A stretch of DNA of 64,000 bases from contig NZ_CP136865.1 of assembly GCF_045689245.1 (NCBI RefSeq), positions 1,736,001 to 1,800,000 of the forward strand, read 5' to 3'. The position numbers were made by a program, and so were the translations under genes. The notes beneath the pieces were generated by a model. It had not been told where the DNA came from. It saw only the letters and a program-made list of their open reading frames with translations, and searched no databases. Below, in pieces: positions 8,260-17,243 of this stretch; position 1 is the first letter of the stretch, and each line of letters begins with the position of its first letter. The DNA comes from Congregibacter brevis. GTDB lineage: Bacteria > Pseudomonadota > Gammaproteobacteria > Pseudomonadales > Halieaceae.

Positions 8260-8703
8260 CTAGTAGTCTTCGTCGGGCTCGACGATCTCCAACTGCTCCA
8301 TGAGGGCAATGGCCACCTCGAGGAAGTCTGAGTCGGTAATGATACCTACGAGACTCCCGTCTCGGGTGACTGGCAGGCAGCCGAGACGTTGTTTTCTCAA
8401 AAATCCGGCGACGGCTCGAAGCTCCGCATCCTCGGTAACGGTTTGAACGGGCGAAGTCATGACCGCAGACAGTGCAACGTAAGCCTCCTTGCCAGCGGTT
8501 CTTGGGTCCTCGTGGACAAGCCGGGAATCGCTGGCGGCAAGCACATCTCGATGAGATACAAGCCCAATGACGTTGCCGTCCTTAGCAACGATGGGAATGT
8601 GCCGTATATGGTGTTCTCGCATTAGGGAGGCCGCTTCCAGGAGGCTGTCGTCGGGTCCCAAGGTATAGGGTTGGGCGGTCATTATTTCTGCAACGCTTAG
8701 CAT
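8260..8703 (-). CDS. Two-CBS-domain protein
   Basis: 147 residues made of a CBS pair and little else. The first domain starts AEIMTAQPYTLGPDDSLLEA and carries HHIRHIPIV. The second starts VMTSPVQTVTEDAELRAVAG and carries LGCLPVTRDGSLVGIITDSDFL. CBS pairs bind adenine nucleotides or similar ligands and usually regulate a partner. This one has no effector domain, so its target is unknown. AGAGAGGA lies 6 nt before the ATG. It is convergent with msrA, 17 nt apart. Confidence 0.9.
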   Translation of the reverse strand: MLSVAEIMTAQPYTLGPDDSLLEAASLMREHHIRHIPIVAKDGNVIGLVSHRDVLAASDSRLVHEDPRTAGKEAYVALSAVMTSPVQTVTEDAELRAVAGFLRKQRLGCLPVTRDGSLVGIITDSDFLEVAIALMEQLEIVEPDEDY

Positions 8704-8810
8704 GTCCCATCCTCTCTCTGTTTGATGAGTAAGTTTTAAAGAGTTCAGGAGGGGCAGTCATTGATCTTCGTCAAGGATCAGCGTCTTCCCTTAAGAGGGT
8801 GCACGCAGCG

Positions 8811-9533
8811 CTACATGTGCTCGTTGGTAAGATGCCGTCCCAAGGCGCAGTGCAGAGCCGTCTCGACACGCAGCATACGTGGCCCTAGGCTCACGCTTCT
8901 CGCCCCAGCTTGTTCTATGAGGCCTCGTTCGAAGGGAATAAATCCGCCCTCGGGTCCTATCACCAAGAGGCTGGGTGTTGCCGGTGATTCGGGATAGCTA
9001 TCGCGAGCGCCAAGATCCGCTAGCAGGGCATTGCGGCCCTTGCAAAGTTCCGGGAGCGTATCTTCGACAAAGGGCCGAAAGCGTTTGTGCTGTACAACCA
9101 TAGGTAGCCGTGTATCCATGGATTGCTCAAGCCCTGCCACGAGGGCCTCTTGCAAGGCAGGGGCTTGCAAGAGTGGGCTTTGCCAGTAACTTTTTTCGAC
9201 GCGAAAGCTGTTGATGAGGTGAAGTTGTTTGACCCCCGTCTCGGCAATACCGCGCAGAATTCTTCTGAGCATTTTGGGCCGCGGTAGGGCCATTACTACT
9301 GTTAAGGCTAAAGGTGGGGGAGGCGTACGATCTAAGCTGACGTCGATAAGCGCAGCTTTGTCATTGATTTCTAACACCGTTCCCTCGCCGATATCGCCAT
9401 TTAAAACGCCGACACGAAGGCTGTCTCCCGATTGCAGCTTCAGAACACCGTTGAGGTGTTCCAAGCGGCGACCGCTGAGTTGCAACTGGTTGTTGGTGTC
9501 CAGCTCATCCGGTCCAACGATCAGAAGGTTCAC
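8811..9533 (-). CDS. rsmE: 16S rRNA (uracil-1498-N3)-methyltransferase
   Basis: SPOUT-family methyltransferase that modifies U1498 of 16S rRNA. It has 240 residues: an N-terminal PUA-like part followed by a trefoil-knot SAM site. GIAETGVKQLHLINSFR, the LLVIGPEGGF motif and the ending SLGPRMLRVETAL are family signatures. The start is GTG at 9533. The gene begins only 5 nt after rimO and the two are very likely one transcript for ribosome modification. Confidence 0.94.
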   Translation of the reverse strand: MNLLIVGPDELDTNNQLQLSGRRLEHLNGVLKLQSGDSLRVGVLNGDIGEGTVLEINDKAALIDVSLDRTPPPPLALTVVMALPRPKMLRRILRGIAETGVKQLHLINSFRVEKSYWQSPLLQAPALQEALVAGLEQSMDTRLPMVVQHKRFRPFVEDTLPELCKGRNALLADLGARDSYPESPATPSLLVIGPEGGFIPFERGLIEQAGARSVSLGPRMLRVETALHCALGRHLTNEHM

Positions 9534-9538
9534 AGTGC

Positions 9539-10918
9539 TTAGTCGATCCAGAGGTCGTATTCATCGGCGCGGGACACTGTGCCCCGCACCCAATCTCCGG
9601 GAGTAAAATCTGACGCCCCCGGGATATGCACTCGGCCATCAATCTCGGGTGCATCGGCGCTGGAGCGTCCTACGGCACCATGTTCGTCGACGCTATCTAT
9701 GAGAACCTCAATGTCACGTCCAACTTTGCTTTGAAGACGCTGTGTACTGATTGCTTGCTGGCGAAGCATGAATCGCTCGTAGCGTTCCTGCTTTAGTTCC
9801 TCAGGGACGGGGTCTGCAAGTTGATTGGCGGCGGCGCCCGTGACTGGCGAGTACTGAAAACAACCAACACGGTCCAATTGCGCTTCGTCGAGAAAGCTCA
9901 ATAATTCTTCAAACTCCGCATCGGTCTCGCCGGGGAAACCGACGATGAACGTGCTGCGGAGGGTTATGTCGGGGCACTGCTTACGCCAATTCTGGATGCG
10001 CCCGAGTACTTTCTCGGTGGCAGCGGGGCGCCGCATACGCTTGAGCACGGCATGGCTTGCGTGTTGAAACGGTATGTCGAGATAGGGAAGAATTTTTCCC
10101 TCGGCCATAAGGGGTATCACTTTATCGACGTGAGGGTAGGGGTAGACGTAGTGTAGTCTGACCCAAACACCCAATTCGCCCAACGCGGTACAGAGACTCT
10201 CCATGCGGGTAGACAGCGGTCGGCCCTGCCAGAAGCCTGTTCGATACTTTACATCCACACCATAAGCGCTGGTGTCCTGGGATATCACCAGTAGCTCTCG
10301 TACACCGGAGCGCACGAGCGCTTCTGCTTCATCCATAACGTCGCCGATGGGTCGGCTGACAAGGTCACCACGCATGGAGGGAATGATGCAAAAGCTGCAG
10401 CGATGATTGCAGCCTTCAGAGATTTTTAGATAGGCATAGTGGCGGGGGGTCAGTCGCACAGTCGATGCGGGGATCAAATCGGTAAACACGTCTTTTGGTG
10501 GAGGTGTCGGTACGTACTCGTGTACCGCGGATACCACTTCTTCGTAGGCCGCCGGCCCCGTTACCGACAAAACCTTGGGGTGCTCAGCCCGGATTCGCTC
10601 TGCGTCGGCGCCTTTGCCCATACAGCCGGTCACGATCACCCGACCATTTTCTGCGATCGCTTCACCAATGGCCGCGAGAGACTCTTCCTTTGCGCTATCA
10701 ATAAAACCACAGGTGTTGACGACGACTAGCTCGGCATCGTCATAGCTGCCAACGATATCGTAGCCGTCTAATTTTAGTTGCGACAAAATGCGCTCAGAGT
10801 CCACCAGGGCCTTAGGGCAACCCAGGCTCACAAATCCAACGGTGCTGTTCTTTGCGGCCTTATTTACGGAATTACTTCCGCCTTTCATACCGGAGGTAGG
10901 ATCAGATTCAGAAGACAT
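9539..10918 (-). CDS. rimO: Ribosomal protein S12 methylthiotransferase
   Basis: Radical-SAM enzyme that adds a methylthio group to Asp88 of ribosomal protein S12. It has about 459 residues. The N-terminal UPF0004 domain holds cluster-binding cysteines in SLGCPKALVDSE, VVNTCGFID and VTGCMGKG. The radical SAM core has CNHRCSFC. A TRAM domain closes the protein. The start is taken at 10918 (MSSESDPTSG): the frame stays open to 11056 but those residues would overlap the divergent crotonase gene. Residues before NSTVGFVSLGC look like a short disordered leader. Confidence 0.95.
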   Translation of the reverse strand: MSSESDPTSGMKGGSNSVNKAAKNSTVGFVSLGCPKALVDSERILSQLKLDGYDIVGSYDDAELVVVNTCGFIDSAKEESLAAIGEAIAENGRVIVTGCMGKGADAERIRAEHPKVLSVTGPAAYEEVVSAVHEYVPTPPPKDVFTDLIPASTVRLTPRHYAYLKISEGCNHRCSFCIIPSMRGDLVSRPIGDVMDEAEALVRSGVRELLVISQDTSAYGVDVKYRTGFWQGRPLSTRMESLCTALGELGVWVRLHYVYPYPHVDKVIPLMAEGKILPYLDIPFQHASHAVLKRMRRPAATEKVLGRIQNWRKQCPDITLRSTFIVGFPGETDAEFEELLSFLDEAQLDRVGCFQYSPVTGAAANQLADPVPEELKQERYERFMLRQQAISTQRLQSKVGRDIEVLIDSVDEHGAVGRSSADAPEIDGRVHIPGASDFTPGDWVRGTVSRADEYDLWID

Positions 10919-10988
10919 AGAATTGGTCGATTGGTGAAAGCGCGAAGGGTAGCATGGTCCACCGAACGTCGAGAATGGAGATTGAGTC

Positions 10989-11762
10989 ATGACAGTGTTG
11001 GTAGAGAGAGTCGGGCGTGTGTTGAAGGTGCTCATCGATCGCCCTGAGAATCGCAATGCCGTGAACGGACCAACAGCTTCGTTGCTGGCGCGGGCGTTTC
11101 GAGATTTTGATAGAGACGACTCTTTAGATGTGGCGATTCTGCAGGGCGGCGGCGAGACTTTTTGCGCAGGGGCCGATCTGAAAGCTGTGGCGAGCGGTGA
11201 GAATATGAACCGTATGCAGGCTCATGGAGAGGGTCCTATGGGACCTTCGCGCATGCAGCTCAGTAAGCCTGTGATCGCCGCGGTCGAGGGCCATGCCGTC
11301 GCCGGAGGATTGGAGTTGGCACTGTGGTGCGATCTAAGAGTCGCAGACCCCGATGCGGTCTTTGGCGTGTTTTGTCGCCGTTGGGGAGTTCCCCTGGTTG
11401 ACGGAGGAACAGTGCGCCTTCCTCGACTTATCGGCCAATCGCGGGCGATGGATATGATCCTCACGGGAAGACCCGTGGGAGCCCGTGAAGCGCTGGAGAT
11501 GGGGCTTGTGAACCGTGTATCAGCGCCCGGAGAGGTTGCTAGCGAAGCACTTGCGCTCGCCGAGCAGCTGTCGGCTTTTCCGCAAGCCTGTATGCGCGCT
11601 GATCGGGCGAGTGCTCTGGCCCAATGGTCATTGACCGAGCAGTCAGCCCTTGCTCATGAGTACGCAGCGGGCGAGGCAGTGGTACAAAGCGGAGAAACCC
11701 GACGCGGCGCTGAACGTTTTAGCGGTGGCCTTGGCCGTCACGGTGATTTTCGAGACATTTGA
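10989..11762 (+). CDS. Enoyl-CoA hydratase/isomerase (crotonase) family protein
   Basis: 257 residues of the crotonase fold, which binds acyl-CoA thioesters. The oxyanion-hole segments GAD in CAGADLKA and AGGLELALWCD are present. The first catalytic Glu of enoyl-CoA hydratase is kept (GGLEL). The second, expected 20 residues later, is Cys in AVFGVFC, so simple hydration is doubtful. The protein may be an isomerase, a hydrolase or another crotonase activity. No fatty-acid oxidation partners are near. GGAG lies 8 nt before the ATG. It is divergent from rimO. Confidence 0.85.
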   Translation: MTVLVERVGRVLKVLIDRPENRNAVNGPTASLLARAFRDFDRDDSLDVAILQGGGETFCAGADLKAVASGENMNRMQAHGEGPMGPSRMQLSKPVIAAVEGHAVAGGLELALWCDLRVADPDAVFGVFCRRWGVPLVDGGTVRLPRLIGQSRAMDMILTGRPVGAREALEMGLVNRVSAPGEVASEALALAEQLSAFPQACMRADRASALAQWSLTEQSALAHEYAAGEAVVQSGETRRGAERFSGGLGRHGDFRDI

Positions 11763-11872
11763 TGGCTTTGCAGGCACCTTTGCATGCTGAAGGCTGGGTG
11801 GCTTTTTGCCTGCCTGCGCGCCGGTCTGTCCTCTTGTTTGTCCAATGGGAGCCGCATTCTAAGAGGCGCTGC

Positions 11873-12376
11873 TTAGAGTTTTAGACGACCCGCGGGGCTG
11901 TGTGTTCTTACCAGAAGCTCTTTACGTAGCAGCGCCATGAGCGACAGGCAGTCATCACGATTGAGGAATTCACCTACCCGGACGGTTTCTTCATTGCCGT
12001 GAACCGATAGACCGGGTCCTTCCCAGGGATGCTTCTCGGGAGTTATTGCGAGGGCGACTTGATCTCTCGCAAACCGCCAACGCCGCTTTGGCGCGTAATG
12101 TCCCTTATCGATCGATACCACACACTCATCCAGCGTGATGACGTGGCGATACTCGAGCTTCCAGTTGACGTAATAGAGAGCGGCGGCAAGGGCCAGAAGC
12201 TCTGCGCCAGCGAAAGGCAAAATGGGCCAAGCACCGAGCGCGGTAAACCCGATAGCTGCTCCAAGGGAAGGTACAGATACCGCAAGGAGTGCAAGTTTAT
12301 TGTTGCGCCAGCTCGACGAGTGATTGGGCTTTGCAATGATGACTAACGAAGCGTCGCTGCGGCTGCTGCTGACCAC
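11873..12376 (-). CDS. DUF2244 integral membrane protein
   Basis: About 167 residues. A Ser-rich start precedes IAKPNHSSSWRNNKL, the usual opening of DUF2244. Two closely spaced hydrophobic helices follow (about residues 28-68), then a cytoplasmic part with LDECVVSIDKGHY and a basic C-terminus. In many proteobacteria such genes sit beside cytochrome oxidase genes; here there are none nearby and the function is unknown. The start could be TTG 12379 or GTG 12376; AAGGA lies 6 or 9 nt upstream respectively. It is convergent with the crotonase gene and divergent from the sulfurtransferase. Confidence 0.8.
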   Translation of the reverse strand: MVSSSRSDASLVIIAKPNHSSSWRNNKLALLAVSVPSLGAAIGFTALGAWPILPFAGAELLALAAALYYVNWKLEYRHVITLDECVVSIDKGHYAPKRRWRFARDQVALAITPEKHPWEGPGLSVHGNEETVRVGEFLNRDDCLSLMALLRKELLVRTHSPAGRLKL

Positions 12377-12542
12377 CAAGCTTAATCCTTCTATTATGCG
12401 GTCTGGTTTATGCGACCTAGTTTGTACACTGGATTTACACAGTGAAAGTATAGTGCACCTTGATGGGAGTACCCACAGAGTTTGAAGAGAGCTAGATGCA
12501 ACTGAAGGTTGTACGCGGTTCTTGTTTTAGGAGATCAGATTT

Positions 12543-13340
12543 ATGACAAGGTTCCTCAGTGTCGCAGAGGCAGAAGACTTTGCGGGCGTGATCATCGATT
12601 GCAGGTTTTCCCTCGCCGATCCTGAAGAGGGTCGTAGGGTTTATGATCAGGGCCATATACCCGGAGCCCTCTATCTGGATCTTGCAAAGGATATGTCGGC
12701 GCCAATTCGCACCCACGGCGGGAGGCACCCACTACCGTCGACGCAGACCTTTGCGCAGAAGCTCGCGGACCTGGGCGTTGACGAGAGCACTGAAGTTCTG
12801 CTCTACGATGACTCGCGCTTTGTGTTCGCTTCGCGATGTTGGTGGATGATGCGCGCTCTTGGTTATCGGGAGCCGGTTTTGCTGAATGGTGGGTACAAAG
12901 CGTGGTTGAGTCAGGGTGCTGGGATGGAGATGGCTACGCCCACTCCTGATCCCACCGCGGCGAGGGAGGTTTCGAAACAGTGGCCTGGCTGTTGTGATCG
13001 AGATGGGCTTTTTGATTTGCAAGGTCAGTCAGCGTTTGTTGTGGATGCGCGTGAAGCGCAGCGTTATCGCGGTGAACATGAACCTATCGATCCTATAGCG
13101 GGGCACATTCCCGGTGCATTGAATCTCCCCTGGCAGAGTTTTAGTAACGAGCACGGCGAATTCCTTGAGGCCTCCGCTTTGCGAGAGTGTTGGGGCGATA
13201 CGCTGGAGGCCGCTCCGCTGGTGGTCTATTGCGGCTCTGGCGTGTCCGCCTGTGTCAATGTTTTATCCCTAGCTGTACTTGGTAGAGATGATGTTTGGCT
13301 CTACGGCGGTAGCTGGAGTGATTGGTGCAGTTATCTGTAG
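12543..13340 (+). CDS. sseA: Two-domain rhodanese-type sulfurtransferase
   Basis: 265 residues with tandem rhodanese domains. The N-terminal one is catalytically silent (DDSRFVFASR). The C-terminal one carries the active cysteine loop YCGSGVSA near residue 237. It transfers sulfur from thiosulfate or 3-mercaptopyruvate to an acceptor thiol or cyanide. The loop is CGSGVSA, as in many SseA-like proteins, so the donor cannot be named with certainty. GGAGATCAGATTT precedes the ATG. The gene is single, convergent with rluA. Confidence 0.88.
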   Translation: MTRFLSVAEAEDFAGVIIDCRFSLADPEEGRRVYDQGHIPGALYLDLAKDMSAPIRTHGGRHPLPSTQTFAQKLADLGVDESTEVLLYDDSRFVFASRCWWMMRALGYREPVLLNGGYKAWLSQGAGMEMATPTPDPTAAREVSKQWPGCCDRDGLFDLQGQSAFVVDAREAQRYRGEHEPIDPIAGHIPGALNLPWQSFSNEHGEFLEASALRECWGDTLEAAPLVVYCGSGVSACVNVLSLAVLGRDDVWLYGGSWSDWCSYL

Positions 13341-13404
13341 GCGTGCTCACAGAGCTACCCACGATAAAGCCGTATAGCCATAAGGGGCGCGGCGGGTTCA
13401 GTCT

Positions 13405-14100
13405 TTAAAAAGGCGCCGGACAGTGACCCACTAATTTTCGCCCGGTAACCGGATGGGGGAATGCGATTCGCGATGCATGAAGCATCAGTCGCGGCGCACT
13501 ACCCAGAATGGCGGGAGGGGCGTACATGTCACAGCCCAGAATAGGGTGTCCCATTTCCCGGCAGTGGATGCGCAGCTGATGAGTGCGCCCCGTCGCTGGC
13601 TGTAATTCGAGATAACTGTTTCCGTTCTCACGTTTAAGAACTTTGAAATAAGTAAGCGACTTCTTGCCTGTTTCCGCACAGATCTTTTGCAGAGGTCTGT
13701 TTTCCCAGTCCCTCGCAATAGGCAGGTCGATCTTGCCTTCGTCATCCGCTACATCCCCGGCGACCCAAGCCCTGTACTGCTTGTCTACGGACCGTTCCTG
13801 AAACAGCCGCGACAGTGCTGCCTGGGACGGTTTTCCCCGGGCAACAATCATGATGCCAGAGGTATCCAGATCTAGCCGATGGACCACCAGCGCATCGGGG
13901 TAGCGCTCTTGCAGTCGTGTGATCATGCAGTCGTGATTCAGCGGGTGGCGACCCGGTACCGAGAGCAGTAGATCCGGCTTGCGGATTAGTAGAAGAGACT
14001 CGTCGGCATAGATGACTTTGACTGACTCAGCGCTGTGAGGAACGACGTAGGGTGGCAGCTCCAGATCGTCTGGCGAGTCGGGAGGCGTGGGCATAATCAC
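13405..14100 (-). CDS. rluA: RluA-family pseudouridine synthase
   Basis: Converts uridine to pseudouridine in RNA. The catalytic Asp motif reads HRLDLDTSG at about residue 75, and LQPATGRTHQLRIHCREMGHPILG is characteristic (cited in parts: ATGRTHQLRIH). At 231 residues with no S4 domain it matches RluA, which acts on 23S U746 and tRNA U32, rather than RluC/D. The start is GTG 14100 or ATG 14094; the former overlaps the pdxJ stop as GTGA. It is the last gene of a chain yciB-yciI-SH3-ppiA-pdxJ-rluA. Confidence 0.9.
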   Translation of the reverse strand: MIMPTPPDSPDDLELPPYVVPHSAESVKVIYADESLLLIRKPDLLLSVPGRHPLNHDCMITRLQERYPDALVVHRLDLDTSGIMIVARGKPSQAALSRLFQERSVDKQYRAWVAGDVADDEGKIDLPIARDWENRPLQKICAETGKKSLTYFKVLKRENGNSYLELQPATGRTHQLRIHCREMGHPILGCDMYAPPAILGSAPRLMLHASRIAFPHPVTGRKLVGHCPAPF

Positions 14101-14861
14101 GAGCCTGCAAGCACAGCCCGATAAGCCTGAACCGCCGCAGGCGTGCCTATGCGCAGAGCATCGACGGTAAGCGCATGTCCTATTGATACCTCCAACAATC
14201 CCGGCAATGCCCTGAAGATCGGCAAGTTGTCGAGGTTCAGATCGTGGCCGGCGTTGACGCCCAGTCCAGCCTCCAGGGCGGCCTCAGCGGTATCTCGAAA
14301 GCGCCGGTAACATTGATCAACGTCCTTGCCCTTCGAGACAGCGACCGCAAAGGACTCTGTATACAGCTCTATGCGGTCAGCACCAATTTGCGCGGCGATG
14401 GCCATTTGCTCCGGCACGGGGTCCATAAAGAGGCTGCTGCGAACACCGAGAGATCGCAGTTCTGTGAGCAAAGGTTCCAACTCTTCTGCCTGACGAAGGA
14501 GATCAAAGCCGTGGTCGGAGGTGAGTTGGTCGTCTCCGTCGGGCACTAGAGTGCACTGAGTGGGACGCAGTTCTCTAACCAGCTCCATGAATCCGGGGTA
14601 ATCGCTAACGCCTCTTCGATCGCTGGCTCTTGGGCCGGCGAAGGGGTTCCCCTCGATATTGAATTCAACCTCAAGCATCGCGGCTAAATCCCTACAGTCG
14701 TCGGCTCGGATATGCCGTTGATCTGGGCGAGGGTGCACGGTAATCCCATCGGCGCCTGCGTCGATGCACATCTGGGCGTGCTGAGGAATGTCGGGAATCG
14801 TGGTGTCTCTGGAATTCCTAATCAATGCGATTTTATTGAGATTGACGGAGAGGGCAATCAC
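14097..14861 (-). CDS. pdxJ: Pyridoxine 5'-phosphate synthase
   Basis: Last step of the DXP-dependent vitamin B6 pathway: joins 1-deoxyxylulose 5-phosphate with 3-amino-2-oxopropyl phosphate. This 254-residue TIM barrel has LSVNLNKIALIRNSR, GADGITVHPRPDQRHI, NIEGNP and NAGHDLNLDNL, all family signatures. GTG start at 14861 overlaps the ppiA stop. Translational coupling to ppiA and rluA is likely. Confidence 0.96.
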   Translation of the reverse strand: MIALSVNLNKIALIRNSRDTTIPDIPQHAQMCIDAGADGITVHPRPDQRHIRADDCRDLAAMLEVEFNIEGNPFAGPRASDRRGVSDYPGFMELVRELRPTQCTLVPDGDDQLTSDHGFDLLRQAEELEPLLTELRSLGVRSSLFMDPVPEQMAIAAQIGADRIELYTESFAVAVSKGKDVDQCYRRFRDTAEAALEAGLGVNAGHDLNLDNLPIFRALPGLLEVSIGHALTVDALRIGTPAAVQAYRAVLAGS

Positions 14862-15460
14862 AGCAGGCTCTTGCGCTCAATCTTGGTGATGATAACGGCG
14901 TCGATGGGAACATTACCGTGAGGGCCGATAGCCTGCACGGGAGAAGTACTGATGTAGTCCACGGTGCTCATGCCATCGATAACCTCACCGAAAACGGTGT
15001 AACCGGGAGCCCCCGGTTGCCAGTCTAGACGCAGATTGGTGCGCTGGTTAATAAAAAACTGTGCGGTAGCTGAATCGGGGTCAGAAGTTCGCGCCATCGC
15101 TAAAGTGCCTCGGACGTTGTGCAGGCGGTTTTTCGATTCGTTCATGACTGGTTCCCCAACCGGCTTCTCCACCATGTCTGGGGTGAGCCCTCCGCCCTGA
15201 ATCATAAAGTTGGGTATTACGCGGTGGAAGATAGTTCCGTCATAAAAACCATCATCAACGTAAGCCAGGAAGTTCTCGACCGCCAGGGGTGCTTTATCCC
15301 TAAACAGGCGGACGCTGATGACGCCGACATTGGTGGTGATCGTCACCTGCGGGTTGGGGAGAGGGGTTTCGGAGGACGATTGCGCCACAGACACAGACGC
15401 CAAAACACTGAGAAAAAAGCCTGCCAAGGCCACGGGGATAAAACGGGTACTCGCGATCAT
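14858..15460 (-). CDS. ppiA: Periplasmic cyclophilin-type peptidyl-prolyl isomerase
   Basis: Catalyses cis-trans isomerisation of Xaa-Pro bonds during folding of exported proteins. It begins with a signal peptide (FIPVALAGFFLSVLASVSVAQ). The cyclophilin core has GTIFHRVIPNFMIQGGG and ATAQFFINQ. Length of about 200 residues fits PpiA-type proteins. Two ATGs are adjacent (15463 and 15460); AGGAG lies 3 and 6 nt upstream, so the second is preferred. It overlaps pdxJ by 4 nt. Confidence 0.92.
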   Translation of the reverse strand: MIASTRFIPVALAGFFLSVLASVSVAQSSSETPLPNPQVTITTNVGVISVRLFRDKAPLAVENFLAYVDDGFYDGTIFHRVIPNFMIQGGGLTPDMVEKPVGEPVMNESKNRLHNVRGTLAMARTSDPDSATAQFFINQRTNLRLDWQPGAPGYTVFGEVIDGMSTVDYISTSPVQAIGPHGNVPIDAVIITKIERKSLL

Positions 15461-15497
15461 CATAGTCTCCTGGGCGATCTGCGCCGGAAGTGTGGTT

Positions 15498-16184
15498 TTA
15501 AGCCCAGCTGGAACTGCTTTTACGCTTGGGCCACAAGCGCGGCACGACCAATGTGATAATCACGCCGAGGAGCACTGCAAAGGCCCCATCCATGAATGCA
15601 CTGCTCCGTACGCGATCCTGCAGACGTTGATTGTCAGCTTCCAGCGTGTCCAGTGTTGTACGCATGGTTGCCGAGTCTTCTACCAGTCGCCGATTGTTTT
15701 CTGCGGTCTCCACAGCGCTACCGGAAATCTGGCGCAGCTGTGCCAGCTCCTCACTAACCTGTTGGAGGTCGGCATTACTCTTTGCCAATTGAGAGCCCAC
15801 ATCGCTCTGCTGTGCCTGGAGCTCACTGAGACGGCTGCGCAGCTCGGCGGATTCCTGTTGAGCCTCTTCTAGTTGACGGACTACCGCTGGCAAGCGCACC
15901 TGTGCTGGAGGCTCAGTGGAGAGATACTCGGCCTGAACCCAGCCTTCGGTGCCGCGAGATGTAGCGACCTCCGCCCAGTTGCCATCGGTAGAGCGGCGTT
16001 TTTCGGTTAGCTCCGTTCCCGGAATAAGTTTTCCTATCCAGCGGTAGTTTGAGCCTGGCCCTGCATGAAGCACCACGAAAACCTCGTCACTGATATAACG
16101 GGATTCCTGGGCATGGGCGGCAGGGGTTAGGCTTAGTAATAGGGGGCCTGCACTCAGCAACAGAATGAGTAGAAGTCGGATCAC
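15498..16184 (-). CDS. SH3-domain membrane protein (YgiM/TIGR04211 type)
   Basis: Signal peptide, then a bacterial SH3 domain (residues about 27-95: RYISDEVFVVLHAGPGSNYRWIG shortened to DEVFVVLHAGPGSNY), then a long coiled coil (about 100-195, rich in Gln, Glu, Leu), then one C-terminal membrane helix and a basic end. This is the layout of E. coli YgiM, whose role is unclear. The start is taken as GTG at 16184: AAGGAGT stands 4 nt upstream, and the longer reading from 16217 adds an unlikely MCIDTYKQGVS. Confidence 0.88.
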   Translation of the reverse strand: MIRLLLILLLSAGPLLLSLTPAAHAQESRYISDEVFVVLHAGPGSNYRWIGKLIPGTELTEKRRSTDGNWAEVATSRGTEGWVQAEYLSTEPPAQVRLPAVVRQLEEAQQESAELRSRLSELQAQQSDVGSQLAKSNADLQQVSEELAQLRQISGSAVETAENNRRLVEDSATMRTTLDTLEADNQRLQDRVRSSAFMDGAFAVLLGVIITLVVPRLWPKRKSSSSWA

Positions 16185-16225
16185 GGATACTCCTTGTTTA
16201 TAGGTATCGATACACATCGCGTTGA

Positions 16226-16525
16226 CTAGGGGATAACGATTTTGAAAGGTTTGACTTCAACCTCGGCGAATACGCCGGAGGTGCTGTAGGGGTCTTCGTT
16301 CGCCCAGCGTTGGGCATCTTCAAGAGAGGGGAACTCAGCAATGATCAGGCTGCCGGTAAATCCGGCCTCACCGGGATCTTCACTGTCGATCGCGGGATGC
16401 GGACCACCGACGAGTACTCGACCCTCATTCGCCAGCTCCTGAACACGGGCGAGATGTTGTTCACGAACCTTCATTCGTAAAGGCAGACTATTGGGGACAT
16501 CGGTTCCAAAAATGGCGTAGTACAT
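16226..16525 (-). CDS. yciI: YciI-like protein
   Basis: About 99 residues of the dimeric alpha-beta-barrel (ferredoxin-like) YciI family. MYYAIFGTDVPNSLPLR, ARVQELANEGRVLVGGPHPA and GSLIIAEFPSLEDAQRWA (with the conserved His and Asp of the putative active site) are clear. The function is unknown; haloalkane-like hydrolysis has been suggested for relatives. The ATG at 16525 gives the standard N-terminus; an in-frame TTG at 16546 is less likely. The gene lies directly after yciB, an arrangement also seen in other gammaproteobacteria. Confidence 0.9.
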   Translation of the reverse strand: MYYAIFGTDVPNSLPLRMKVREQHLARVQELANEGRVLVGGPHPAIDSEDPGEAGFTGSLIIAEFPSLEDAQRWANEDPYSTSGVFAEVEVKPFKIVIP

Positions 16526-16546
16526 TGTATTTCTATTAGCCTCCAA

Positions 16547-17146
16547 TTATTCGCTATCAGTATTCGCTGCGGTTTCATCTGCTTGCAGATGCGGACTTAC
16601 CAGTACCGCGGTAAGTATCGTAAGCAGCATCGTAAACCCTATGGAAGAGTACAGTTTGTAACTTACCCACGTTGCCTCGCTGTAGCTATACGCCACGTAA
16701 AGATTCAGTGCTCCAACGATCAAAAAGTTGCTGATCCAAAGTAGGTTCAACTTGGACCACACCGTTTTTGGAAGTTCCAGTTGGGATCCCAAAGTGCGCT
16801 CGAGCAAATTCCGCTCTCCGATAAAGTGAAAGAGGCCAAAAGCGATCGCAAGCGCCCAGTTGAAGATGGTGGGCTTCCATTGAATAAACGTCTGATCACG
16901 GAGAATCAACGTCGCCCCGCCAAAAATACCTACGGCAAGGAAAGTCCAAAGACCGCGTTTGTCCCAGTAGCCACTCGCTATCCGGGAAATGAGAACCTGC
17001 AGCGCGGTAGCACTGATAAGTACCGCTGTGGCACTGAAAATCCCATCAAACTCGTATTGCCAGCCCGCCACGCGGAGGGTTTCCCCATCGAGCTGATAGA
17101 CGACAAAGAACAGTGCTATGGGAATAAATTCGAGGAGTTGTTTCAT
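16547..17146 (-). CDS. yciB: Intracellular septation protein A (YciB/IspZ)
   Basis: Inner-membrane protein of about 199 residues with roughly five hydrophobic helices. MKQLLEFIPIALFFVVYQ and the ending of the family are recognisable, including QWKPTIFNWALAIAFGLFH and SKLNLLWISNF. YciB is linked to septation and envelope synthesis. The start is placed at 17146, the usual MKQLLEF; the frame extends to 17245 but would overlap the divergent YciO gene. Confidence 0.94.
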   Translation of the reverse strand: MKQLLEFIPIALFFVVYQLDGETLRVAGWQYEFDGIFSATAVLISATALQVLISRIASGYWDKRGLWTFLAVGIFGGATLILRDQTFIQWKPTIFNWALAIAFGLFHFIGERNLLERTLGSQLELPKTVWSKLNLLWISNFLIVGALNLYVAYSYSEATWVSYKLYSSIGFTMLLTILTAVLVSPHLQADETAANTDSE

Positions 17147-17243
17147 GCCAATCGCCAGAACGGTCTGCAGTGCTAGAATGCCGCGCAGTCCTAAAGGGGC
17201 CGCATTGTAAAACAATTCACAGAGTCGCGCGGGGCGGACTTCC

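Noticed and set aside
11768..11818. GCAGGCA ... TGCCTGC inverted repeat after the crotonase gene
   Set aside because: The loop is about 30 bases and there is no T run, so it is not a convincing terminator.
12425..12443. CACTG...CAGTG inverted repeat in the DUF2244/sulfurtransferase gap
   Set aside because: Short arms and no known operator match; could be chance.
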